From Bacteroidota bacterium (GTDB lineage Bacteria; Bacteroidota; JABWAT01): a DNA stretch of 64,000 nucleotides. Position numbers and translations under genes: made by a program. The stretch covers positions 1 through 64,000 of the forward strand of contig JAIUNL010000019.1 in the NCBI GenBank assembly GCA_020161835.1, given 5' to 3'. The notes under the pieces are model-generated. The model was not told where the DNA came from. It made no database searches and was given only the letters and a program-made list of their open reading frames with translations. Shown here piece by piece: positions 8,232-15,982 of this stretch. How positions within the stretch are numbered: the first letter of the stretch is position 1; every line of letters begins with the position of its first letter.

Positions 8232-10136
8232 ATGAAACGAATCCCATTGCGGATTCTGGCGCTTGCCGTTTTCCTGTGTTCAGGATTTCACGCTGCAGTT
8301 GCCGGAACCCCAGATTCCCTGCAAATTCCCGAATCCTTTCAAAAAGTTCTGCCTGAAGTCGTGTATGAAAATGCCGAATTAAGGGATGTGCTTAAGGCGC
8401 TTTCTGTTTCCGGAAAAGTAAACATTTTCGTTTCACCTTCCGTTCTGGGCCGGGCTACACTGCGTCTTTATAATCAGAAACTGATTGATATCCTTAATTT
8501 TATTGCAGACCAATACAAACTTACGATTAGCTGGTCGGGCGGAATTGCTTCCGTATCCATCAAACCTTTGAAAGAACTGGATTCTCCTCAATTTTCAAAG
8601 CCCAAAATCGTTCTTGAAGATTCCCGCCTTTCCTTCGATGTACAGTCCGTTCCCACCCAGGTGGTGATCAGGGAACTCATTTCCGTTACCAAGAAAAATG
8701 TGATTACTGAAACTTCCATGCCCGAGGTGCTGAACGGCTATCTGGCTCCTCTGCCGGTTCAGGAGGCGATCACCCTTTTCTTCCGGATGAATCAGGTTCA
8801 GGCAAGAGAACGGAACGGGATTTTTTATCTTCAGCGGAATGATCAGGAAGTCAGTTCTGCCGGACAGATGGGTCGCACGGGTTATTGGCTGGAAGTGAAG
8901 GATTCAACGATCAACATTGATGTGCAGAAAACTTCCGTAGACCGGCTGATCCGGGATGCTGCCCAGCAACTGAATCTCTCCATTTTTTATTACAATGATC
9001 TGGCCGGAACGATCACCGCCAAAGCAAACCACCTTCCATTTGATTCTTTTCTTTCCTTCCTGCTCAGAAACACGACGTACACCTTCAAGAAAGAAGACGG
9101 CATTTATTTCCTGGGGGAACGGTCGAACAAATCACTCGAAACCAGTAAACTGCTGCTGCTGAAAAACAGGAAAGTGGAAGCCATCACCGAACTGTTTCCG
9201 CCACAGCTTGCCTCCCAGGCTTCCATCAAAATCCTGAAAGAGCAAAATGCATTAATGGTTTCGGCAACGCAGAATGTGATTGAAGATGTGCAGTTGTTTA
9301 TCAAAACGGTCGATTTTTCTACGCCGCAGGTTCTGATTGAAGCGCTCGTCATTGATTTTTCTTCCAGTGACGGCATTTCAACCGGCGTTTCTGCGGGTAC
9401 CCGGGGTTCTGACACAACCAAGGCCGGCATTGGGAAATCGAATACTTATCTGCCCGGACTCGACATTACCATGTCGGCAGCAACTCTGAACCGGGCGACA
9501 TCAAAACTGGGAACGGTGAACATGTTTGGGACGGATGTGAATCTGGCACGTATCGGCAAACTCCCGGCTGATTTTTATCTGCGGGTTCAGGCACTCGAAA
9601 ATGCCGGACTGGCCAAAGTGAGGTCCCGCCCAATGCTTTCCACCCTGAACGGACACAAAGCCACTCTTTCCGTCGGGACTACCCAATATTACATTTTAAA
9701 ATCCACCACACCCATCCGTGATAATCAGGGAACCGTGCTGACCGAAAGCCAGCAGTTCAAGGAAATTTCTGCTAACATTACATTGGAAGTCACACCATGG
9801 GTTTCTTCTTCTGGTGAAGTGACTGTTGAAATCAAACCGGTTTTTGAAACTCCGGTCGGACAGTTTACTTCTGAGACGCCGCCAACCATCAATAAAAGAT
9901 CGTTTGAATCTACAATCAGATTGTCAGACGGTGAAACTATTGTTCTGGGCGGATTGATTGAGGAGAGCGAATCGGATGTGACGGAAGGAATTCCGTACTT
10001 GAGCCGGATTCCTTATCTGGGAACGTTTTTTTCAACCAAAACCAAGGTCAAGAAAAAAGCGGAACTCGTCATTTATGTAACGCCGCACGTGTATTTCGGT
10101 GCAGAAGTTCCCAAAACCTACACGGACGAAAAATGA
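8232..10136 (+). CDS. Secretin of a type II secretion/type IV pilus-like system
   Basis: A 634-residue outer-membrane secretin (GspD/PilQ type). Residues 1-25 form a signal peptide ending HAAVAG. Several small N-terminal ring domains follow, including STN-like modules near 45-105 and 220-275. The C-terminal secretin core has NITLEVTPWVSSSGEVTVEI and then SFESTIRLSDGETIVLGGLI near residues 555-580, and ends with IPYLSRIPYLGTFF and ELVIYVTPHVYF, all hallmarks of the family. It opens an operon of platform and pseudopilin genes and overlaps the next gene by 4 bases. The secreted substrate is unknown. Confidence 0.93.
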   Translation: MKRIPLRILALAVFLCSGFHAAVAGTPDSLQIPESFQKVLPEVVYENAELRDVLKALSVSGKVNIFVSPSVLGRATLRLYNQKLIDILNFIADQYKLTISWSGGIASVSIKPLKELDSPQFSKPKIVLEDSRLSFDVQSVPTQVVIRELISVTKKNVITETSMPEVLNGYLAPLPVQEAITLFFRMNQVQARERNGIFYLQRNDQEVSSAGQMGRTGYWLEVKDSTINIDVQKTSVDRLIRDAAQQLNLSIFYYNDLAGTITAKANHLPFDSFLSFLLRNTTYTFKKEDGIYFLGERSNKSLETSKLLLLKNRKVEAITELFPPQLASQASIKILKEQNALMVSATQNVIEDVQLFIKTVDFSTPQVLIEALVIDFSSSDGISTGVSAGTRGSDTTKAGIGKSNTYLPGLDITMSAATLNRATSKLGTVNMFGTDVNLARIGKLPADFYLRVQALENAGLAKVRSRPMLSTLNGHKATLSVGTTQYYILKSTTPIRDNQGTVLTESQQFKEISANITLEVTPWVSSSGEVTVEIKPVFETPVGQFTSETPPTINKRSFESTIRLSDGETIVLGGLIEESESDVTEGIPYLSRIPYLGTFFSTKTKVKKKAELVIYVTPHVYFGAEVPKTYTDEK

Positions 10137-11419
10137 AACGCCCGTTAACCCTTTTCGATCAGGTTTTCACCCGGTTCAGGCAGGTAAACGCCACAACGGA
10201 AAACCGGATTTGGGTGATCGCCTCCTGGCAATCTGACGGGAAAGCCGACCTAAGAATTCTTTCCGGATTTGCCGTTTCCCGGTTTCAGCTTCAGCTTACC
10301 AATCCTGACCAATTAGCTTCCTGCCTTAACGACATTCTTGACTTTGCCAAAGAATCAGGGAAACTCCCGGCCGGATCAACCCTCTTCTTCGCAATTTCTT
10401 CCCCTTTTACCGATGACATGCCCGTTTTGGCGGAAGGTAAAAATCCGTCTGGTTTCCCGGTTGAAATAGGAGGACAGGATTTCCGGATTCCCGCCATCGA
10501 AGTCACCGGTTTTCCAGGCCCAGATCAAACCGGATTAACCCTGGATGACATTTTTCCTCTGTCACTTTTCATCTGGAAACAAATTGCCGGTGAACTGGAA
10601 AAGGAATCTGCTGCCGTTTGGGTCACGCCGTCTTCCGTTTATCTCGCTTCCAAACCATTTTATTCCGATTTGCCCCAACTCGATGTTTTACCGCTTGACG
10701 GAAAAATTACGGGTGCTGAGAAGACAGAAATTGAATCCTTTATTGTGTCACAGCGCTGGCTGGAGAGTCTGGTTCAGGATGGCGGGGACGCCGTTGAGCT
10801 TAACTGGCTTGAAGATCTCGGGGAAAAGGCCTTTGCCTGGACGCACTTTCTCGATTTGAAAGGTGCCTGGAAAAACGGACTGATATCGGAATCCGCCCAC
10901 AGGAAACTGGCCGTTCAGCAATTTAAAACCAGCCTGTTGTGGTCAGGTGCCGTTTCAGCCGTTTTGCTGCTGGGATTTTTTATCTGGAGCACCTGGCTGG
11001 CTGGAAAAGCAGAAGAATCGTGGGACTGGCGGCGGTTGCATCAACCTGAACTTACTGAATTGAATCATCTCGAACTGCAGGTCAAAAACCGGGATACCTG
11101 GTATGGTCGTCAACCGGTTGCGGGATTTCGTCTGGCAGATATTGCTCTTTTTTCCCACGGGTTGACTGAAGCCATCAGAATCAGCGAAGTAAAACTGAAC
11201 GACGGACGACCTGCCGTGAACCGGATTATCGGTTATTCAGATTCTGAAACGGATATTACCCGCTATGTTTCTGCGCTGAACGGGCAACCGGTTGTCAAAT
11301 CAGCTTCTCTGATCCGACTTGAACCGGTGAGCAAAAAGAACGAACAGGAACTTGCCAAAGCCGGAAAATTCAGGCTCATTTTCACTGTTGATCTGGAGAT
11401 CAGAAATGAACGGAATTAA
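10133..11419 (+). CDS. GspL/PilM-PilN-like platform protein
   Basis: A 428-residue protein with an N-terminal cytoplasmic part of about 260 residues, one membrane segment near residues 267-287 (LWSGAVSAVLLLGFFIWSTW), and a periplasmic part with a ferredoxin-like pattern at the end. This is the layout of GspL or of a PilM-PilN fusion, which links the cytoplasmic assembly ATPase to the periplasmic pseudopilus machinery. Sequence motifs are weak, so the call rests on topology and on its place between the secretin and an M-like gene. It shares 4 bases with the secretin and 14 with the next gene. Confidence 0.7.
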   Translation: MKRPLTLFDQVFTRFRQVNATTENRIWVIASWQSDGKADLRILSGFAVSRFQLQLTNPDQLASCLNDILDFAKESGKLPAGSTLFFAISSPFTDDMPVLAEGKNPSGFPVEIGGQDFRIPAIEVTGFPGPDQTGLTLDDIFPLSLFIWKQIAGELEKESAAVWVTPSSVYLASKPFYSDLPQLDVLPLDGKITGAEKTEIESFIVSQRWLESLVQDGGDAVELNWLEDLGEKAFAWTHFLDLKGAWKNGLISESAHRKLAVQQFKTSLLWSGAVSAVLLLGFFIWSTWLAGKAEESWDWRRLHQPELTELNHLELQVKNRDTWYGRQPVAGFRLADIALFSHGLTEAIRISEVKLNDGRPAVNRIIGYSDSETDITRYVSALNGQPVVKSASLIRLEPVSKKNEQELAKAGKFRLIFTVDLEIRNERN

Positions 11420-11924
11420 TCCGTGGCTGATCCGATCAGCTACAGCAGTAACCGTTTTGATTTTGTTCTGGCTGGTGAGTGACAATCTTCAGCAAACCCT
11501 CCGGGATGGCAGTGACTTAGACCGGGTCGTGGAAGAAACCGAAAAACTGGAATCCAAACTGGCCGGACTGCCTCAGCTAAAACTCAGAATGCAGGAAAAA
11601 TCAGCACAAAAAGATACGGTAACCGCAACGCCGGTCCGGGTTCCGTCGGATGTGCTGGTCAAAGTCAGCCGGATCATTTCCTCTGCCGGCGGAAGTCTGA
11701 AAGCCGTCACAACCCTTGAAACCCGGCAGGATTCTGACATCATGGAGCTGGAATTTAAGCTGGATGTGGAAACAAGCTGGTCCGACTGGGTGAAAATCAG
11801 ACAGGAACTGGAATCCCTTCCGTTCAAAATGGAATTCAAATCCCTTTTCATCCGCATGGAAAAAACTGGCGGGGAAAAATTACTCATTTCAGAACACATC
11901 CGGGCCACGGTGGTGAAATCATGA
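11406..11924 (+). CDS. GspM/PilO-like platform protein
   Basis: A 172-residue bitopic inner-membrane protein: a short N-terminus, one membrane helix near residues 9-25 (TAVTVLILFWLVS), a coiled segment, then a small domain with alternating strands. This is the architecture of GspM and PilO, which pair with GspL/PilN. The ATG at 11406 is chosen since the longer frame from 11352 is only upstream-gene overlap and would bury the membrane helix. It overlaps both neighbours, as usual for this gene order. Confidence 0.65.
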   Translation: MNGINPWLIRSATAVTVLILFWLVSDNLQQTLRDGSDLDRVVEETEKLESKLAGLPQLKLRMQEKSAQKDTVTATPVRVPSDVLVKVSRIISSAGGSLKAVTTLETRQDSDIMELEFKLDVETSWSDWVKIRQELESLPFKMEFKSLFIRMEKTGGEKLLISEHIRATVVKS

Positions 11925-12370
11925 ACAAAAGGCTCGTGAATATTCTGTTGATTGGCGGACTTGCAGGCATCTGGTTTTACATCTGGTCGGATGTGAGTGA
12001 GCTCTCCGGTGATGAAGATGTACCGGCAGCCACCTTCCGGAGTCCGGATTCAAAAAAAGAAAGCATCCGGCTGGATTCATTGCTCGAAATTAATCCGTTT
12101 CAGGTTCCGCATCAAAAAAGAGAAAAAACAATTGCCAAAAGTGTCACTCCGTTGACGAAATCCATTCCTCAAACAAATTTTTCTGCCGTTTTGCTTGGCC
12201 GGACACAAAGCGAAGGAAAAGAACTTTTCATTTTAAGTTTACCTGATGGCTCCGTTTTTCATGTGGGCATCGGAGATACAGTGTCGGGGTACAAACTCTG
12301 GAAATCTGTGGGTGATACGGTCCTGATGAAATCGCTGAAAGGCAAAATAGTGGTGAAAGTTGGGATGTAA
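11921..12370 (+). CDS. GspC/PilP-like periplasmic connector
   Basis: A 149-residue protein with an N-terminal membrane anchor (residues 6-22), a linker containing INPFQVPHQK, and a C-terminal small beta domain (residues 85-149) with FILSLPDGSVFHVGIGDTVSGYKL. This matches the anchor-linker-HR domain plan of GspC and PilP, which dock the platform to the secretin. It overlaps the M-like gene by 4 bases (ATGA). Its TAA stop is the first triplet of a heptad-periodic G-rich array, and the mobile elements start about 55 bases later. Confidence 0.6.
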   Translation: MNKRLVNILLIGGLAGIWFYIWSDVSELSGDEDVPAATFRSPDSKKESIRLDSLLEINPFQVPHQKREKTIAKSVTPLTKSIPQTNFSAVLLGRTQSEGKELFILSLPDGSVFHVGIGDTVSGYKLWKSVGDTVLMKSLKGKIVVKVGM

Positions 12371-12416
12371 GGGGAGGGGAGGGGAGGCGTAAGGTGTAAG
12401 GTTTAAGGTTTTGGTG
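12368..12416 (+). repeat. Heptad array after the C-like gene
   Basis: From the stop codon the sequence reads TAAGGGG, AGGGGAG, GGGAGGC, GTAAGGT, GTAAGGT, TTAAGGT: seven-base steps with TAA in four of the six units and in sense orientation. Confidence 0.6.
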
Positions 12417-12439
12417 TGGGTGATATCCCCCTCCGACGG

Positions 12440-12445
12440 AGGGGG
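12440..12445 (+). repeat. IS481 target-site duplication, left
   Basis: AGGGGG directly before the left TGT end of the insertion sequence, matching 13725-13730 after the right end. Confidence 0.8.
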
Positions 12446-13724
12446 TGTATAGACCGGAAAGATAGGTAACAGATGTATTAGGACATGGGTTACAGTAAAT
12501 TGGGCAAATTCACTAACAAAGCGAGAGTGAAAAATGCCCTGGAAAGAAGTAACCAAGATGACCCTTTTACAAGAATTCATTCATTTGGCAATGAAACCAG
12601 AATGCAATCTGACAAGTCTTTGTAAACGCTATGGAATCAGTAGGAAAACAGCATATAAGTGGATTCATCGATACGAAACGGAGGGAATCAAAGGATTAAA
12701 GGAGAAGAGCCGACGTCCTAAAAACAGTCCTACGAAAACAAACATACCGATGGAACAAGCAATAATTGATTTAAGGCAAAAGCAACCGGAATGGGGAGGT
12801 AGAAAACTTCGTCAGGTATTGATAAATTGTTCGGAGCAAGAGGTACCTGCCGCCAGTACAATAAACGGGATTTTGAAAAGAAAGGGTTTGATTTCAGCAG
12901 TCCAAAGCGAAAAACATCACCGATGGCAACGTTTTGAGGCAGAAGAACCCAATCTGTTATGGCAAATGGACTTTAAGGGACATTTCCCAATCGATACCGG
13001 CCGGTGCCATCCTTTAACGGTATTGGATGATCACTCGCGTTTTAATCTGGGTTTGTTTGCCTGTTTGGATGAAAGAACAGAAACGGTTCAAAATCATTTA
13101 ACTCAGTTATTCACTCGTTTTGGATTACCGGACCGCATTCTGGCCGATAATGGGAGCCCGTGGGGTTGTCAGGGCAATGATTATTATACGAAATTGTCCG
13201 TATGGTTACTTTTGTTGGGTATTCAATTAATTCATGGTCGACCGCTTCATCCCCAAACAACAGGAAAGGATGAACGCTTTCATCGAACGCTGAAAGCAGA
13301 GTTATTGCAACATCGTTGGTTTAAATCGATTCAAGATTGTCAGGAAGCCTTTGATCAGTGGCGGGATGTTTATAATCTGGAACGTCCGCATGAATCGTTG
13401 GGGATGCAAACACCTGTTAGCCATTATAAGGTTAGCAACAGAACTTTCCCAAAAAATTTACCTGCAATTGAATATAATATCTCAGATATCATCCGAACCG
13501 TTGATCAAGATGGAATTATATATTTTAAAGGAAAGCACTTTAAAGCAGGAAAAGCCTTTAGAGGACAAAAAGTCGCACTTAGAACCACTGAATCAGAGGG
13601 TATTTATAATCTGATTTTTTACACGGAAAAAATTAAAACAATTGATTTAAATGGATATAATGAATTAAATTAAAATGTTACCTATCTCCTCGTACAGTTG
13701 TCACCCATGTCTCCGGTCTATACA
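12446..13724 (+). mobile_element. IS481-family insertion sequence, 1279 bp
   Basis: Both ends read TGTATAGACCGGA inwards, and the terminal inverted repeats match at about 21 of 25 positions. The ends are TGT...ACA, as in the IS481 family, and are flanked by a 6-bp duplication AGGGGG. Removing the element and one duplication restores the exact junction seen in the second DUF559 cassette, so the insertion is precise and fairly recent. It contains one transposase gene. Confidence 0.9.
12534..13673 (+). CDS. IS481-family transposase
   Basis: A 379-residue DDE transposase. The N-terminus MPWKEV is typical of IS481 transposases, followed by a helix-turn-helix (LCKRYGISRKTAYKWIHRYE, near residues 26-45). 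The integrase core has catalytic Asp in WQMDFKG near residue 144, Asp in ADNGSPW near 205, and Glu in GKDERFH near 248, then NLERPHESLGMQTPVSHY. The frame is intact and full length, so the element may be active. It is transcribed in the same direction as the secretion operon it entered. Confidence 0.95.
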   Translation: MPWKEVTKMTLLQEFIHLAMKPECNLTSLCKRYGISRKTAYKWIHRYETEGIKGLKEKSRRPKNSPTKTNIPMEQAIIDLRQKQPEWGGRKLRQVLINCSEQEVPAASTINGILKRKGLISAVQSEKHHRWQRFEAEEPNLLWQMDFKGHFPIDTGRCHPLTVLDDHSRFNLGLFACLDERTETVQNHLTQLFTRFGLPDRILADNGSPWGCQGNDYYTKLSVWLLLLGIQLIHGRPLHPQTTGKDERFHRTLKAELLQHRWFKSIQDCQEAFDQWRDVYNLERPHESLGMQTPVSHYKVSNRTFPKNLPAIEYNISDIIRTVDQDGIIYFKGKHFKAGKAFRGQKVALRTTESEGIYNLIFYTEKIKTIDLNGYNELN

Positions 13725-13730
13725 AGGGGG
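13725..13730 (+). repeat. IS481 target-site duplication, right
   Basis: AGGGGG directly after the right ACA end, identical to 12440-12445. Confidence 0.8.
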
Positions 13731-13763
13731 TAAGGGGGTGGGTTAATAAATGGAAAAACTAAA

Positions 13764-14177
13764 ATGCTTAGAAAAATTTACCAGTATCGCCCAGACTTAA
13801 AAGAAAAAGCAAGACACAACCGTAATCATCCAACTTTTGCTGAAAAGCTTTTATGGTTTGGACTCCAGAGCAAGCGGCTTGGAATAGATTTCGACAGACA
13901 AAAACCAATTGGAAATTTTATCCTTGATTTTTATTCCAAGGAATTAAATCTGGGTATTGAATTGGATGGTGATTCACATGAGGGTCAGGAATCCTATGAT
14001 GTGTGGAGGCAATCAGAATTGGAAAAATTGGGAATAAAATTAATTAGATTCCAAAACGAAGAGGTGGTTGGGAATCCTGATTTGGTTCTGATGAAAATTC
14101 AAAATTTGGTTAATGAAATAAAAATAGAGAAAAATTTGACCCACCCCCTTTCCCCCTCCGTCGGAGGGGGTATTTGA
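13764..14177 (+). CDS. DUF559 endonuclease-like protein, copy 1
   Basis: A 137-residue protein of the DUF559 family, related to Vsr and the PD-(D/E)XK endonucleases. Visible core: TFAEKLLWFGL near residue 24, RQKPIGNFILDFY near 45-57 with the metal-binding Asp, GIELDGDSHEG near 64-74, then R...LEKLGIKLIRFQNEEV. No methylase partner is present. The final residues (THPLSPSVGGGI) are encoded by the right inverted repeat itself, so gene and repeat have evolved as one unit. It differs from copy 2 at about 16 positions by eye, and both frames are intact. Confidence 0.85.
   Translation: MLRKIYQYRPDLKEKARHNRNHPTFAEKLLWFGLQSKRLGIDFDRQKPIGNFILDFYSKELNLGIELDGDSHEGQESYDVWRQSELEKLGIKLIRFQNEEVVGNPDLVLMKIQNLVNEIKIEKNLTHPLSPSVGGGI
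14139..14170 (-). repeat. Right inverted repeat of DUF559 cassette 1
   Basis: ACCCACCCCCTTT followed by the palindrome at 14152-14170. Reverse-complemented it equals the left end except at one position between the palindrome and AAGGGGGTGGGT. Confidence 0.85.
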
Positions 14178-15364
14178 TATCTTCGGCTTCAAAGGGGGAC
14201 TTTAAATTCAAAAATCAAAAAATGAAACCCATTTACCATTTAAAATTGAAACTTGAACCTTCCAAATACTCCCTTCCCGGCTACTCCCTGGTAACCGTTC
14301 TGGTTTTAATGGTGTTTCTTTCGGTGATTGCAGCTTTGGTTTTCCGGGTTTTTTCGCTGAACGGTCAGGTGATTGACAGGCTTCAGGCAGATCTCGTCCG
14401 GTATGAACTGATGGAAATGACGGCCAGCCGTCTGATGTCAGGAAAAACCATATTGATGCCTGGAGAAAATGGATCAGAAGTTATTGAAGGACATGCATTT
14501 TACCCGGTTTCTATGACCTGGAAAACCTGGCAGTGGGGCATTCACGAATTTCTTACGGTTTCTGCTGCAGACCATGCCGGATCATCAGAAAAATCATTCC
14601 GGGTGGAGGAAAAACTTCCGGTTCCGGAACGGACAACAATCCTTTATGATCAGCCAGGATTCGGACTGGTTTTAGCAGAAGGAACAGAACTTGGTGGTCC
14701 GGTTTTGCTGCGGTATCCGGAATTGAGATTGGTGAAGCTGAATCAACGGTCAGGAGAACCTTTGCCTCTTTTTAAAGAAAAAGTGTACCAGTTAAACACA
14801 CCCATTTTCCCGGAGCAGGTTGAAATTCCGACCGAGCCCAATTTCAATCAGATTCCGGAATCGGTCAGATCTGGCGGGGAATTTAAATTCGTCAATATGG
14901 TGACGGGTGAATTGCCGGATTCTCTGACAACTGGATGGATTGACTATCCGGTACGGGTTACAGTTTTTTCTTTCCCGAAAGGGGATGGCAATCAGGTTGT
15001 GTTCAGAAAATCGGCAACATTGAAATCGGGTGAGTATCGCGTGGCAGATTTGGTTTTTCTGGGGGATACCCTGACTGCTGAACCGGGTGTCACGATAAAC
15101 GGCAATTTGTGGGCCTTTGCCGGAAAAGGAAAACCAGCTCCGGTCGTCATTTTAAAAAAACCGTTCCAAATAAATGGAAACGTAATTGTCAACGGACTTC
15201 TCCGGGCTGAAGGTGCAGAAATCAACGGAAGATTGATTGCGAATCAGCTTGCCGTGTACCATCCGCCAACAGAATATGTTCATTATCTGGTGGGTATAAC
15301 CGTAACCGGAAGTCCGGGAAAAATGGTTTCGTTGCCGTGGTTTTTCGGGGATAGGAGAAAGTAA
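14174..15364 (+). CDS. Pseudopilin with a C-terminal repeat domain (GspK/PilX-like)
   Basis: A pseudopilin of 380 residues if started at ATG 14222, or 396 if the TTG at 14174, which overlaps the preceding TGA, is used. The prepilin signal LPG|YSLV precedes a hydrophobic stalk (VLVLMVFLSVIAALVF). The +5 position is Thr rather than Glu, as in some minor pseudopilins. The large globular part ends with short repeats (GVTINGNL, FQINGNVIVNGL, AEINGRLIANQL) that look like a small beta-solenoid. The leader MKPIYHLKLKLEP is encoded by DNA shared with the next pseudopilin gene. Confidence 0.65.
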   Translation: MISSASKGDFKFKNQKMKPIYHLKLKLEPSKYSLPGYSLVTVLVLMVFLSVIAALVFRVFSLNGQVIDRLQADLVRYELMEMTASRLMSGKTILMPGENGSEVIEGHAFYPVSMTWKTWQWGIHEFLTVSAADHAGSSEKSFRVEEKLPVPERTTILYDQPGFGLVLAEGTELGGPVLLRYPELRLVKLNQRSGEPLPLFKEKVYQLNTPIFPEQVEIPTEPNFNQIPESVRSGGEFKFVNMVTGELPDSLTTGWIDYPVRVTVFSFPKGDGNQVVFRKSATLKSGEYRVADLVFLGDTLTAEPGVTINGNLWAFAGKGKPAPVVILKKPFQINGNVIVNGLLRAEGAEINGRLIANQLAVYHPPTEYVHYLVGITVTGSPGKMVSLPWFFGDRRK

Positions 15365-15381
15365 GGGCGTTGAGATATTTA

Positions 15382-15400
15382 CCCCCTCCGACGGAGGGGG
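15382..15400. repeat. Solitary 19-bp palindrome
   Basis: CCCCCTCCGACGGAGGGGG with no DUF559 gene next to it, 17 bases after the stop of the pseudopilin and 103 bases left of cassette 2. It may be a solo end left by loss of a cassette or an independent copy. Confidence 0.75.
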
Positions 15401-15413
15401 ATGTCGAAATAGG

Positions 15414-15500
15414 GTTGTCATCCCGGACTTAGCCTGCCCCGAACGCTTTCGGGGCTCCGGTTAACGAAGTTCTGCGAAGCTCATCCATGAGTTTTTATGG
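15414..15500. repeat. REP-like palindromic repeat
   Basis: Contains TCATCCCGGACTTAGC and a hairpin CCCCGAACGCTTTCGGGG (15437-15454). Both are of the dispersed type also seen near 46575. It lies between the solitary palindrome and DUF559 cassette 2. Confidence 0.5.
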
Positions 15501-15503
15501 AAT

Positions 15504-15963
15504 CCCCCTCCGACGGAGGGGGTAAGGGGGTGGGTAGAAAAAAAGGAAAATCTAAAATGCTTAGAAAAATTTACCAGTATCGCCCGGACTTAAAAGAAAA
15601 CGCAAGACACAACCGTAACCATCCAACGTTTGCAGAAAAGCTTTTATGGTTTGGACTTCGAAGCAAGCAATTGGGAGTTGATTTCGACAGACAAAAACCA
15701 ATTGGAAATTTTATCCTTGATTTTTATTGCAAAGAATTAGCTTTGGGAATTGAGTTGGATGGAGATTCACATGAGGGTCAGGAATGCTATGATGAGTGGA
15801 GGCAATCTGAATTGGAAAATCTGGGAATAAAATTAATTAGGTTCCAAAACGAAGAGGTTATTGGGAATCCGGATTTGGTTTTGAAGAAAATTCAGGCTTT
15901 TGTTTTTGAATTAAAAATGGAGAAAAATTTGACCCACCCCCTTTCCCCCTCCGTTGGAGGGGG
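15504..15963 (+). mobile_element. DUF559 cassette, copy 2 (uninterrupted)
   Basis: A 460-bp unit bounded by 32-base inverted repeats (15504-15535 and 15932-15963), each made of a 19-bp palindrome plus (T/A)AAGGGGGTGGGT. The right palindrome has one change (CGTTGG). The unit contains only the DUF559 gene. It gives the undisturbed junction that shows where the IS481 element entered copy 1. Confidence 0.75.
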
Positions 15964-15982
15964 TATCAAAAACAAAAAATGA
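15557..15982 (+). CDS. DUF559 endonuclease-like protein, copy 2
   Basis: A 141-residue paralogue of the copy 1 protein, with the same core: TFAEKLLWFGL, RQKPIGNFILDFY, GIELDGDSHEG and LGIKLIRFQNEEV. The ATG at 15557 matches copy 1; the longer frame from 15497 merely reads through the left repeat. The C-terminus THPLSPSVGGG is encoded by the right repeat, after which the frame runs four more codons and its TGA overlaps the ATG of the next pseudopilin gene. Conservation of the likely catalytic residues in two diverged copies suggests selection for nuclease activity. Confidence 0.85.
   Translation: MLRKIYQYRPDLKENARHNRNHPTFAEKLLWFGLRSKQLGVDFDRQKPIGNFILDFYCKELALGIELDGDSHEGQECYDEWRQSELENLGIKLIRFQNEEVIGNPDLVLKKIQAFVFELKMEKNLTHPLSPSVGGGIKNKK

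Larger units (their letters stand above)
12427..14170 (+). mobile_element. DUF559 cassette, copy 1 (interrupted by IS481)
   Basis: The cassette begins with the 19-bp palindrome CCCCCTCCGACGGAGGGGG (12427-12445). Its left end continues after the insertion sequence as AAGGGGGTGGGT (13732-13743). It ends with the same 32-base unit inverted (14139-14170). Without the IS and its 6-bp target duplication the cassette is 459 bp, against 460 bp for copy 2. The only gene inside is the DUF559 endonuclease. The two ends match at 31 of 32 positions. It lies in the pseudopilin operon, co-directional with it. Confidence 0.75.

Noticed and set aside
15497-15556. N-terminal extension of DUF559 copy 2
   Set aside because: Twenty extra codons merely translate the left inverted repeat; the ATG at 15557 corresponds to the start of copy 1.
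13764-15982. DUF559 genes as a restriction-modification system
   Set aside because: No methyltransferase or specificity gene is near either copy, and each gene is confined within inverted repeats of its own.
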